From Chondrilla cf. caribensis (lineage: Eukaryota; Porifera; Demospongiae; Chondrillida; Chondrillidae): a stretch of 64,000 nt of DNA. The notes under the pieces are model-generated. The model was not told the DNA's origin, did no database searches, and saw nothing but the letters and a program-made list of their open reading frames with translations. Each line of letters starts with the position of its first letter. Positions within the stretch are counted from its first letter, which is position 1. A program made the position numbers and the translations under genes. Of the stretch, positions 10,576-38,216 are shown piece by piece. The DNA lies in contig OZ026562.1 of the NCBI GenBank assembly GCA_964020155.1, positions 2,343,501 to 2,407,500 on the forward strand. The letters are read 5' to 3'.

Positions 10576-12245
10576 CTTGCTCTCTGTAAACATAGAGGTC
10601 ATTTGACTGGTGAATTGTGAGTTTGTTTGGGTATAAAGTGGGATAGTCATATTTGAGAGATATAAATAGGCATGCAATTCAAAAGCCAAATGGAAACCCT
10701 CTCTTGGTAGTGGTTCTCCATTTGCCACTTATTTCATATTTCGTTTTGCTCCAGATATGTGTACCACACCGCCTCTTACACACAACCTCTATGTTTAAGG
10801 CTCTCCAGTCCTGCAAGGTGGACCTTGTTGGTACTGACATCTATATGTTGTACATTTAGTGTATTCCACTCTCTCAAATAGAAAATTTTGGTTTCAAAAG
10901 GTCTCAAACATTTATACAGAATCCCTGTTGGCCATGTGTAGATCATTGCATGATGTGTTGGTATTCAGTAATGTAATAAACATAATTCTGTAACAGTAAT
11001 ATTAAATCAGTCTAATCATGTTTCTGTATTTGTTGAATCCTATGATTGCTTGCATTATAATCACCACATGCTGGATAGCTGTATGTTCTGTACCTGGCTT
11101 CATATACATTGTAAGCTGTGTCATTGTATTGTATCCAAGCTTATTTGTTGCCATACACTGACAGATGATGATGGTGCTAGTGGTTGATAGGTTAGTCACT
11201 ACCAGTGAAAACTGCCTATGGGATGGATTGGGAACACACATGAAATTAGAGCTACTACCACATCTCCGTGGAAATATCCTCACAATCACTAGATCTAAAA
11301 ACTATCGAAGAAGACACCAACAAAAGGTAGTGAAGTTCGAAGATTAGGGTGTAAAAATTGGTGACACAATTGCGTCTAGCTACAACATATTCAAATTTAC
11401 AAATAGCGACCTATAGGCTAAGATGCGTTCATTTTGGTTCTATTGTATTCTTGGAAGAGTCCTTATAGCACAGTGGTATAGAAACAAATATGGTTTATTA
11501 CATAGGTTAGTCTCTCTCTCTAACTTGCCGTCTGGTTATCAATCAATTAATCCTAAACAATGTAACCTGTGTGGTGACCTGTGCTGTACCACATATACCA
11601 GTACTTACATCATACTTTTCATGTACTACACTATTATGTTCAAGTGGTTTGGATGACTTTGCTAATTGAAATCCAAGGTGGTTAGAAGTAGCAAGGAAAC
11701 ATACAAAATAAGTAATTTGAGTTATAACTTGTGGGGCTGCCTCCCTTGTACTCAAATTACTTGGGTGTCTTTTTGAGGTTTGAAGATATTTCGTTCAGTG
11801 AAGCCATTGTGCTCAAATTTCAACCCAATTTCTATTTCTCAGCGTTTTGAAACTGGCTATTTTTGGCACAATATAAATTCACCCTTGCAGTTACCAGTAG
11901 GAACACATTATATGTATCAATATATCGTGCATAACATACCGAAGGTCTAAATGAAAACGATATAACTCTAAAAATGTGAGTTATTTTCTTAAATATATTA
12001 TGTACAGTTTTCTAAATCCTGTCAGTTGACCTGCAATGCTAAGCACTAATTACTTACATATTTATCATCAAAAAACATTTCAGTTTGTGCAAATGTTAAG
12101 TTGTAATTTCATATTTCAAGTAAAGATTACAATGAGATATACTACATGATTCATGGTGTACTGTTACGTGCAGTATACAGTACAAGGAAATGTTTTCATT
12201 CACACAGTACCTACATGTACAGTATGTTCACATGTGATCACACGA
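10576..12245. other. Intergenic between BTB units C and D
   Basis: Shared 5' flank of C up to about 11380, then the common unit flank starting ACATATTCAAATTTACAAAT. A reverse-strand hairpin repeat lies at about 11722-11930, with arms AAGTAATTTGAGTTATAAC and ACTCAAATTACTTG around GGGGCTGCC. No gene is seen. Confidence 0.6.
11722..11930 (-). repeat. Reverse-strand diverged copy of the hairpin-ended element
   Basis: Keeps the terminal inverted arms and the GGGGCTGCC loop motif, followed by the reverse complement of the element interior. Confidence 0.6.
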
Positions 12246-13526
12246 TTATGTTTGTACAATTACTTGTTGAAAATTGTACTCTAGGTCTATCTTGATCAGC
12301 AAAGGGTATGGTCCTGTAGGTTCAGTCAGCAGAGTTGAGCCACGTAGTACCTCTACTTTGATCCCTGCTGATGTTGATCGTATCATTAAGCCAGGAAGAA
12401 GTGTTTGGCTCTCATTGCTGTATACTGCATTAGGTGGCACATTAAGATCAGTGTTATGTGCTGTTGATAGGCTGAGGATTTCAATTGATACAGAGCTACC
12501 GACCATAAAGGGCTGTTTCGTTGACCATGTCAAAGTAATGGCACCATTCCACGGACCGCTAATAATTGCATGAATGAGAGAAGGGGCATTTACAATTTTC
12601 TCTGTCCATTTCTTCATCCCACTGGTAGTCAACAGGCAGACGGATTTTTGGCATTTGCGATTGGTGATTTGTTGTACATCTGGTACTGGTGCTGTTCCAA
12701 CTGTAGAAAGATATTTGAGGTCACCACTGAATGCTATCCAAAACTTTTCATCATTCTTAAAGGAGTGCCTCCAAATCTGCTCTAGCTCATTATAGGGAAT
12801 GGTGCCATAGCGGACATGACCGAACAGTTCCTGAACTTCTTCGTGAGTCAATTTCTGCTGTGTTGGCTTAGCCCACATTCTTAGAAAGTGGTACAGCTGT
12901 ACCTCGGGTGCTCTTATTTCTTCAGACTGAGCGATTTCCATCATCACATCATAAGGCAGTGGGGAGAGGTCAATGGTACCATTGTTTACTATTGTTGGAA
13001 TGTTTCTGATGAGGTAGCGAACTGATACAGTGTAGAGCCATCTTGACATCACCCTAGGATCTGTCTGTGATGCTACAGCAGTACACATAGCACCTGCAAT
13101 GGATGGATCCTTCAACTCCCACTGATCTGTCATACTCTCCATTATAGCCACCTTCAAGTTGTCCAGTTGTAGGTAGTCAGCTACTTTGAAGAGATCTGGT
13201 AAAGTGTCTTCTTCAAATTCCACTTGACGGCCATACAAGAAGGAGATGACATTTGAGAACATCCCCCACTCTATGTCACCTGGTACAGGATATTCTGTCC
13301 TATCCTTGTCTTGTTCCCACTCTTCTTTGAACCAAGTGCTGAAGAATTGAGAAAGGACGGAGAGAACTGTCTTGTGTCCTCTCTTCTCTTGGCCTGTTTC
13401 TCTGTTCTTGAAGACTATATCTGTGTTGTCTTGAGAGTATTTCTTGTCAACAGAACTTATTCCACTCTTTAATATCAATTTTGGCACAGACTTTGCCTTC
13501 TTTTGCGAAGGGTCTTGTTCAGCCAT
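12246..13526 (-). CDS. BTB-BACK protein, paralogue D
   Basis: Intronless, 426 residues, starting at MAEQ with no upstream in-frame ATG. The BTB domain (about 25-123) carries KRGHKTVLSVLSQFF, a patch like gene A's rather than the EAAHKTVLSQLSPFF of B, C, E and F. BACK is about 128-233 (MWAKPTQQKLTHEEV). The C-terminal domain (KKWTEKIVNAPS, GPWNGAITLTW, GLMIRSTSAGIKVEVLRGS) is followed by a diverged end. The mosaic of variant patches suggests gene conversion between copies. A cullin-3 adaptor role is only inferred from the domain family. Confidence 0.85.
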   Translation of the reverse strand: MAEQDPSQKKAKSVPKLILKSGISSVDKKYSQDNTDIVFKNRETGQEKRGHKTVLSVLSQFFSTWFKEEWEQDKDRTEYPVPGDIEWGMFSNVISFLYGRQVEFEEDTLPDLFKVADYLQLDNLKVAIMESMTDQWELKDPSIAGAMCTAVASQTDPRVMSRWLYTVSVRYLIRNIPTIVNNGTIDLSPLPYDVMMEIAQSEEIRAPEVQLYHFLRMWAKPTQQKLTHEEVQELFGHVRYGTIPYNELEQIWRHSFKNDEKFWIAFSGDLKYLSTVGTAPVPDVQQITNRKCQKSVCLLTTSGMKKWTEKIVNAPSLIHAIISGPWNGAITLTWSTKQPFMVGSSVSIEILSLSTAHNTDLNVPPNAVYSNESQTLLPGLMIRSTSAGIKVEVLRGSTLLTEPTGPYPLLIKIDLEYNFQQVIVQT

Positions 13527-13590
13527 TTTGAAACTATGTCACAAATGCAGAAATTGCTTATTTAGGAATCCAATGAATATAATTATTTTA
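13527..13590 (-). promoter_or_regulatory. Conserved 5' leader of gene D
   Basis: The CCAAT-bearing block is present but has a 5-bp insertion between it and the ATG relative to the other copies. Confidence 0.45.
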
Positions 13591-14209
13591 CATTCTTGCT
13601 CTTTTTGAAGCTCTAGACCTCTATGTTTAAAGCTCTCCAGTCCTGTTGTACACTTACGTAGCATATTCCAACTTCAAACAGAACTTTTTAGGTTTCAAAA
13701 GGTTTCAAAACATTTATACCAAATCTCTGTTGGCCATGTGTGTATCATTGCATGTTGCTGTTACGCAGTCATCAATTGGCCCCAATTGATAACTGCATAA
13801 CAGAAATATAATATAAATATAAGAAATAGAAATTTAAATATCATATACAATAAGAAAATGTTATTTTTATTGTTTAACTTTATTCCTGTTTGGTTACAGC
13901 TGGAGGTAATCATATTGCCGATTTTATACCCTACTAAAAGTCACCACATGGCCATAAAATCCTCATTAGAACCTAACTAAACTAAAGCTCCTACCACATT
14001 GTCGTGGAAATATCCTCACAATCAGTAGATCTAAGAAATGATCAGAGAAAATTCAGACAAAAGGTTAATAAAATGTGAACAGTAAGGTGTACAATTCGGC
14101 AATAAATTATGTCTAGCTGCAATAACTTTACAAATAATGACCTATAGGCTAAACTTTGTTCATTTTGGTTCTATTGCATTCTTGGAAGAGTCCTTATAGC
14201 AATGGGATA
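13591..14209. other. Intergenic with a 46-bp hairpin
   Basis: No gene. An imperfect inverted repeat lies at 13758-13803 (CTGTTACGCAGTCATCAATTGG and its partner, which ends AACTGCATAACAG). The rest is AT-rich and then joins the common BTB-unit flank. Confidence 0.55.
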
Positions 14210-14661
14210 CAGTGAATATTCGTTAATCCATGGCACTTGGTTCAGGCGAAATTTTGGCAAATTAATGATATGCCGGATTATATTGATCTTCTTCAGGATG
14301 TCTCTTACCATTCGTTGCGCAATTTGGACATGCCGCTTCTTTAAGAAACAGTCTGTGAGTATTCCTTACGTTGTCGTCGCATTCCTCTTTCTGTAATCGT
14401 AAATCTACTTCTGCTTCATTGTCACGTCAATTTTAGAACGCTCTGCTATTTTGCTCTACACTAAGACAACTTCTTTAAACTTGGCGGATTATCTGTAACT
14501 GAAGCCCATACAAAAGTGCAAATTGGTACACAGAAGAATGGCGGATGGCGGAATTGCAAGATGGCAGATTACTTGTATAGTGTAGCCATACAAGCGAATT
14601 TGTTTCCTAATGATATGGCGGATAGAACAGTTTGGCGGATTAACCGGGGGCGGATTCACTC
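14210..14661. mobile_element. TA-flanked MITE, pogo-like family 2
   Basis: A 452-bp insertion between two TA dinucleotides. Termini are CAGTGAATATTCGTTAATCC on the left and GGATTAACCGGGGGCGGATTCACTC on the right. Paralogous flanks at about 11476 and 7891 are uninterrupted at the same TA. Short plus-strand ORFs inside it are not recognisable proteins. Shorter relatives lie at 24145-24304 and 37915-38079. Confidence 0.8.
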
Positions 14662-15319
14662 TATAGAAACGAATATGATTTATTACATAGGTTAGTCTCT
14701 CTCAAATTTCCTGTCTGGTTATCAATGAATTAATCCTAAACGATGTAACCTGTCTGGTGACCAGTGCTGTACCACATATACCAGTGCTTACATCATACTT
14801 TTTTCATTGATCCACCTATCGATCGCCCATGCACAAAGATACGAGTATATAGTATCATATACACTATAATGTTCAGTGATTGGGGATGACTTTGCTCAAT
14901 TGAAATTAAAGGTGGTTAAAAATAGCCAGGAAGTTTGTACACAAGTAATTTGAGTTAAAACTTGTGGGGCTGCCACTCCCACACTCAAATCTCAAATTAC
15001 TTGGACGTCTCTTTGAGATTTTAAAGACCCTTTGCTGAAGATATTACTTTGGCAAAGCCATTGTACTCAAATTTTACCCCAACTTCTAATACTCGGACTG
15101 CCAAAATCGGGCTAGGTGCAATGAATTTTTGTGTATCTGACCTTCATTGTGAAATTCTCATCCCGAAAATATTTCTGACAGTATAGTATTTCAAGTAAAG
15201 ATTACAGTAAAACATACTACATGTGTCATGATATACTGTTGCTTGCAGTATACGGTACAAGGAATGTTTTCATTCACACAGTACCTACATGTACTATAAA
15301 TTTACATGTGAAGGCACTA
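14662..15319. other. 3' flank of pseudogene E with a reverse repeat copy
   Basis: Common BTB-unit flank. A reverse-strand truncated hairpin repeat lies at about 14940-15105, again with GGGGCTGCC between AATTTGAGTT and CTCAAATTACTTG. No gene. Confidence 0.55.
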
Positions 15320-15839
15320 TTATGTTGGTACGGTTATTTGTTGAAATTGGAGTACTTCTATCAGAAAAGGGTACAGTCCTGTATGTATGGTCGGCAGAGT
15401 TGAGCTACCTAATATCTCCACTTCAGTCCCTTCTGATGTTGATTGTATCATGAAGCCAGGAAGATGTGTGTGTCACTCTCATCACTGTGTATTGCATTAG
15501 GTGGCACTTGTAGATAGGTGTTACAGTGTTAGAAATAATGGTTGAACTTCGGACCTTTGGCCGAGCACAATTAAAGGGCCACTGCCAAGAAAGCTGGTCT
15601 CAAATCACTTTGTTTAGTAATTAAACACCCATGGTATTGTTAAAAATCAGTGTTCTTATTTCAAACAAGTGAAATTTGCAGTTTTTGTCTACAAAAATCA
15701 CCAAAAACAGCAATTTTGAAGTACGCGTAATGACGTCACAAGAGGACCACTAACAACGTTTGCATTAATTTTAATAGAGATTTCCGCTGATTTTGCGACG
15801 ATTTAACTCTACACCCAATAATTATAGTGTTTTATCCGA

Positions 15840-15914
15840 ATGCCTCAACGATATGTTACTGCTGGATGCTATAGCAAAGCTGAGGGTGAGATTAGCCTTC
15901 ATGAATTTCCCTAA
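15840..15914 (+). pseudogene. THAP-type zinc-finger domain fragment
   Basis: The frame starts ATG and gives MPQRYVTAGCYSKAEGEI then SLHEFP before a TAA. This fits the first part of a THAP domain (M-P-x-x-C/Y ... GC ... S-x-H-x-FP). THAP domains occur in P-element-type transposases and derived proteins. Downstream frames are broken, so this is a transposon or gene relic; the first zinc ligand position is Tyr instead of Cys. Confidence 0.6.
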
Positions 15915-16167
15915 ATTTCTGTTATGTTAATGCCCGGCTGTATGAAGAAAGATGTTCCTCACTCTGATTCTCAAATACCTCCACCGCTATTCGTCACTTT
16001 AAACAATCTTCCAAATTCAAATGGTTTTAACAGATTACATAGTTCAGTGTCTTACATTATGACTGAAGTATAATATTATATGTTGTGGTCACTGGTGTGT
16101 AGCAGTCATGTATACATTGGATATGGAGATTTTTATAGTGAATTGTTGACTAATAATGTATTAAGTA

Positions 16168-16873
16168 CAGTGGAACCTGTATCAGCAGTCACCTTATTAT
16201 AGCAGTCACCTGACTAAATCGGTCGCGGTTATCGAGTCTCAAAAATTTTGCCATATTTCATCATACATTCCAGCCTTGATAATCCAGTCACCTGCCTAAG
16301 GTGTAATACGGTCACTTTTCATAAGCCCTAAGCTGCTTCTCAGCCTGTCTTATCTGGCCATCCTGCCAAATTCCGTGTTAATAAAGGATAAATAGTACAA
16401 AAATGAGTTCATAATACAACTAAGAGCTATTTATTAAGGTTCTGAGCCTGTCTACTTGTACATGTTCCTACCACTAAATGAAACACGCATGGTACCTCTA
16501 GTCCAAGACCAACGCCACGGTTTAATTTAGAGCCGGTCACTTCACATGTTACTACACTGTTTCCCCTTGGAAGAAAATAAGACAATTCTGGAAATCGATT
16601 TCGGCAGTTCGGCGAATGTCCCACTGCTTCCTCGTCCTTCATCACTGCCATCGAGTCATGAGAATTAGTGGGTTCTCCAAAATTTCTCCAACCAGCAGCG
16701 ACCAAATATTTACGTAGGTAGTCGTGATATCCTCTGACAAAAGATCTGTAGCTAAACGAAGTGGCCAAATTTGAAGTAGCCATCTTGTTTGGCACGTAAC
16801 CACAACCGATCAACTTAATCTACAAACTACTCTCTTGGCTGATTATTATAGCACTCAGTAAAGGTCACTGCAT
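16168..16873. mobile_element. Tigger-like element with a captured ORF
   Basis: The left end is TA followed by CAGTGGAACCTGTATCAGC, which resembles the termini at 30846-31043. A degraded right end (GGTCACTG, reading CAGTGACCTTTACTGAG in reverse) falls near 16873 without a clear TA. It is nested in the insertion in pseudogene E. Confidence 0.55.
16427..16813 (-). CDS. Repeat-associated protein, HIRAN-like pattern
   Basis: An open frame of 128 residues. The pattern RGYHDYLRKYLVAAGW ... EPTNSHDSMAVMKDEEAVGH ... LSYFLPRGNSVVTCEVTGS ... GLEVPCVFHL resembles, as I recall it, a ~100-residue module (x-G-Y-H-x-Y ... HD-x-Y/M-A-V ... VGH ... FL-x-x-G ... C-x-VTG ... GLEVPC) found in many repeat-borne proteins of sponges and cnidarians, with HIRAN-like conserved features. 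It lies inside the TA-flanked element 16168-16873. It may be a passenger gene or a decaying fragment; the start is arbitrary. I am confident of coding history, not of function. Confidence 0.5.
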   Translation of the reverse strand: MIGCGYVPNKMATSNLATSFSYRSFVRGYHDYLRKYLVAAGWRNFGEPTNSHDSMAVMKDEEAVGHSPNCRNRFPELSYFLPRGNSVVTCEVTGSKLNRGVGLGLEVPCVFHLVVGTCTSRQAQNLNK

Positions 16874-18000
16874 TGCTTTATTGTTAGGTTTTACTAAAAC
16901 AGTACCTTTTCTTATACTTTATATAGCTGTGTCATGTGTTGTTGATAGGCTGAAGACTTTAATAGATACAGCGTTGTCGTAAATATGGAATTTTTTTCGT
17001 TGACCATGTCAAAGTAGTGGCACCATTCCATGGACTGCTATTAATTGCATAAATAGGAGAAGAGGCATTCACAATTTTCCCTGTCCATTTTTCATCCCAC
17101 TGGTAGTCAACAGGCAGATGGCTTGTTGGTATTTGCGATTGGTGATTTGTCGTACATCTGGTACTGGTCCTGTTCCAACTGAAAGATATTTGAAGTCACC
17201 ACTGAATGCTGCCCAAATGTTTCATCATTCTTCAAGGAGTACCTCCAAATCTGCTCTAGCTCATTATGGGGAATGGTGCCATAGCGAACATGACCAAACA
17301 GTTCCTGAACTTCTTCGTTGGTCAATTTCTGCTGTAATGGTTTAACCCACATTCTCAGAAAGTGGTACAGCTGTACCTCGGGTGCTCTTATTTCTTCAGA
17401 CTGAGCGATTTCCATCATCACATCATAAGGCAGTGGAGAGAGGTCAATGGTACCATTGTTTACTATTGTTTGTATGTTTCTGATGAGATAGCGAACTGAT
17501 GCAGTGTAGACCCATCTTGACATCACTCTAGGATCTGTTTGCAATGCTACAGCAGTACACATAGCACCTGCAATGGATGGATCCTTCAACTCCCACTGAT
17601 CTGTCATACTCTCTATTATTGCCACCTTCAAGTTGTCCAGTTGTAGGTAGTCAGCTACTTTGAAGAGGTCTGGTAAAGTGTCTTCTTCAAACTCCACTTG
17701 ACGGCCATACAAGAAGGAGATGACATTTGAGAATATCCCCCACTCTATGTCACCTGGTACAGGATATTCTGTCCTATCCTTGTCTTGTTCCCACTCTTCT
17801 TTGAACCAAGTGCTGAAGAATGGAGAAAGCTGAGAGAGAACTGTCTTGTGGGCTGCCTCCTCTTGGCCTGTTTCTCTGTTCTTGAAGACTATATCTGTGT
17901 TATCTTGAGAGTATTTCTTGTCAACAGAATTGATTGCACTCTTCAATATCAATTATGGCATAGACTTTGCCTTCTTTTGTGAAGGGCCTTGTTCAGCCAT

Positions 18001-18090
18001 TTTAAACCATGTGACAAATTGTTTATTTAGTAATCCAATGAATATAATTATTTTAGAATCTAAAAGATTTATATCCATTGGATTACTACA
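18001..18090 (-). promoter_or_regulatory. Conserved 5' leader of E with a palindrome
   Basis: Same CCAAT-bearing block as the other copies. Arms at 18026-18055 and 18061-18090 pair with four mismatches, the same fold-back seen upstream of gene A. Confidence 0.55.
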
Positions 18091-18127
18091 AGGTGGACTT
18101 TGTTGCTTAATGACCTCAATATGTTGT

Positions 18128-18178
18128 AAACTCAGCATTTTCCACTCTCTCAAGCAGAGAGTGGAAAATGCTGAGTTT
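18128..18178. repeat. Perfect 23-bp-arm palindrome
   Basis: AAACTCAGCATTTTCC... at 18128-18150 is perfectly complementary to 18156-18178 around the 5-base loop CAAGC. The equivalent sequence upstream of gene A (about 3190) has only the left arm, so the right arm arose here by fold-back copying. Confidence 0.85.
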
Positions 18179-18573
18179 TCAGGTCAAACGGTTTTGAACA
18201 TTCATACTGAATCTCTATTCCCCATGTGAGAATCATTGCTTGATGTGTTGTTATTCAGTTATCCGATAAACCTATGTAATAATATCAAATATGTCTAATA
18301 CATAATCATGTTTATTGTCATTGTATACTGTGGTTGCTTGTGTTATAATCACAACATGCTGAATAGCTGTATGTTTGTGTTTCGTATCCATTGTGAGCTG
18401 TGTCATTGTATTGTGTGGAAGATTATTTGTTGCTATACACTGACCCCTGATGATGATGGTGCTAGTGGTTAGTCAAACAGTCAAACGTTTCCTTTTGGGC
18501 AATTTTCCTTAATAATTCCATTACCAGTCCACATATATGAAAATGTATGATATATATACGTAATATGATTACA
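18179..18573. other. Intergenic between pseudogene E and gene F
   Basis: BTB-unit 5' flank of E (homologous to about 3230-3740), ending at the 3' end of gene F. No gene. Confidence 0.55.
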
Positions 18574-19893
18574 CTATAATGCTTGTACGATTACGTCTTC
18601 CAAATCCCCTACTTTTATCTCGATCAGCCAAGGATATGGTCCTGCAAACTCTATGGTTTCTTTTGAGCTACGAAATGTCTCTACTTCTATCCCAGTGGGT
18701 GTCGACCGCATCGTTAAACCAGCAGCAGATATCATATGTGGCTCAAAGTGTGGGTAACGTTTTGTAGTAGTAAGTGAAGTATTACATTTTGTTGGCTGGC
18801 TAGGAATCGTTACTGATCCTTTGGCAGAATCATTTGTAGATAAACTGTAAATGACAAATGCTACCCAGACACTTCCTAAGGTTTCCTTTTCTACTGACCA
18901 TGTCATGACAATGGCACGCTTTCGTTTATCACTAACAACAGTATAAATAGGAGATGAGGCTTTCTTAATTTCCCTCGTCCATTTCTTCTGCTTTGAGGTG
19001 TTCAACAACCACTGTGCCTCTTGGCATTTGCGATTTGTGAATTGTCTCACATCTGCTGATACTGTTTCTTTATCTACTGGCTGCAGATTACCATTATATG
19101 CTGCCCAAAACTTTTGATTATTGTTTGACTGGTACTTCCCAATCTGCTCCAACTCCTGATGGGGGATGGTGGCATAGCGAACATGACTGAACAGACTCTG
19201 TACTTCTTCTAGGCTGGGTTTAATCTGTGTACTTTCAGCCCACATTCTCAGAAAGTGGTACAGCTGTACCTCGGGTGCTCTTATTTCTTCAGACTGAGCG
19301 ATTTCCATCATCACATCATAAGGCAGTGGGGAGAGGTTGATGGTACCATTGTTTACTATAGTTTGTATGTTTCTAATGAGGTAGCGAACTGATACAGTGT
19401 AGAGCCATCTTGACATCACCCTAGGATCTGTCTGCGATGCTACAGCAGTACACATAGCACCTGCAATGGATGGATCCTTCAACTCCCACTGATCTGTCAT
19501 ACTCTCTATTATAGCCACCTTCAAGTTGTCCAGTTGTAGGTAGTCAGCTGCTTTGAAGAGATCTGGTAAAGTGTCTTCTTCAAATTCCACTTGACGGCCA
19601 TACAAGAAGGAGATGACATTTGAGAACATCCCCCACTTTATGTCACCTGGTACAGGATATTCTGTCCTATCCTTGTCTTGTTCCCACTCTTCTTTGAACC
19701 AAGTGCTGAAGAATGGAGAAAGCTGAGAGAGAACTGTCTTGTGGGCTGCCTCCTCTTGGCCTGTTTCTCTGTTCTTGAAAACTATATCTGTGTTGTCTTG
19801 AGAGTATTTCTTGTCAACAGAACTTATTCTACTCTTTATTATCAATTTTGGCAGAGACTTTGCCTTCTTTCGCAAAGGGCCTTGTTCAGCCAT
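18574..19893 (-). CDS. BTB-BACK protein, divergent paralogue F
   Basis: Intronless, 439 residues from MAEQ. Residues 1-235 (BTB with AAHKTVLSQLSPFF and BACK ending YHFLRMWAE) are nearly identical to the other copies. From there on it diverges sharply: HVRYATIPHQELEQIGKY, KKWTREIKKASS, AIVMTWSVEKE, GLTMRSTPTGIEVE, YPWLIEIKVGDLEDVIVQ. Both the domain layout and the end of the protein correspond, so the C-terminal domain is the same fold with changed surface. The relics at 701, 4142 and 8506 match this type, so F-type genes once alternated with A-type genes. Its start is 359 bp from the first visible VPS13 exon on the other strand. Confidence 0.85.
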   Translation of the reverse strand: MAEQGPLRKKAKSLPKLIIKSRISSVDKKYSQDNTDIVFKNRETGQEEAAHKTVLSQLSPFFSTWFKEEWEQDKDRTEYPVPGDIKWGMFSNVISFLYGRQVEFEEDTLPDLFKAADYLQLDNLKVAIIESMTDQWELKDPSIAGAMCTAVASQTDPRVMSRWLYTVSVRYLIRNIQTIVNNGTINLSPLPYDVMMEIAQSEEIRAPEVQLYHFLRMWAESTQIKPSLEEVQSLFSHVRYATIPHQELEQIGKYQSNNNQKFWAAYNGNLQPVDKETVSADVRQFTNRKCQEAQWLLNTSKQKKWTREIKKASSPIYTVVSDKRKRAIVMTWSVEKETLGSVWVAFVIYSLSTNDSAKGSVTIPSQPTKCNTSLTTTKRYPHFEPHMISAAGLTMRSTPTGIEVETFRSSKETIEFAGPYPWLIEIKVGDLEDVIVQAL

Positions 19894-20251
19894 TTTCAAC
19901 CATGTGACAAATATGGGAATTGTTTATTTAGTAATCCAATGAATATATTTATTTCAGATTCCTGCTCTTTTTATAGCTCACCAGTCCTGCAGTCTATCAT
20001 GCCTCTGTTGTCATTGTATACTTTGATTGCTTGTATAATTACCACATCCTTGAACTGGGGCTCATCAGGGCTTTCTGAAGTTTCACCACTTTGTACTGTA
20101 CTGACATTTTTGTACCATTAAAGTAGAATGCCCCCCTTTGTCTAAATCCTGCCTATGGGTCTATATAATATTATATGTTATATGTGTATGTGGTGGATAT
20201 TTGAAAAACAATATCTACTGCATGCTTCACTTCTCTCCATTTTCCTAATAG
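19894..20251. promoter_or_regulatory. Divergent gap between BTB F and VPS13
   Basis: Contains the conserved CCAAT leader of gene F (about 19920-19955) and, at 20236-20251, a pyrimidine-rich splice acceptor ending TAATAG. No VPS13 N-terminal coding sequence is recognisable. Confidence 0.5.

Positions 20252-38216
<17,965 letters not shown>

Larger units (their letters stand above)
15521..16925. mobile_element. Composite insertion in BTB pseudogene E
   Basis: Alignment with the other BTB genes shows about 1.4 kb of extra DNA splitting the C-terminal coding region between GTGTTA and GTGTCATGTG. The left part carries a THAP-domain start (15840). The right part is a TA-flanked element (16168-16873) with its own ORF. 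The outer element's ends and class are uncertain. Confidence 0.65.
15320..18000 (-). pseudogene. BTB-BACK paralogue E, broken by stop, frameshift and insertion
   Basis: The ATG (MAEQGPSQKKAKSMP) at 18000 is followed by a TAA at 17950-17952 where the other copies have a lysine codon. From 17949 the BTB and BACK domains are open and nearly identical to the paralogues (DIVFKNRETG, AAHKTVLSQLSPFF). A 1-bp deletion near 17217 shifts the frame. The C-terminal domain is split: 16926-17107 and 15320-15520 are its two parts, separated by about 1.4 kb of inserted DNA. The BTB part is still so similar to the intact copies that inactivation looks recent or conversion is continuing. Confidence 0.85.

Noticed and set aside
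14202..14396. 64-codon plus-strand frame
   Set aside because: It lies within the MITE at 14210-14661, spans its terminal repeat and has no recognisable domain.
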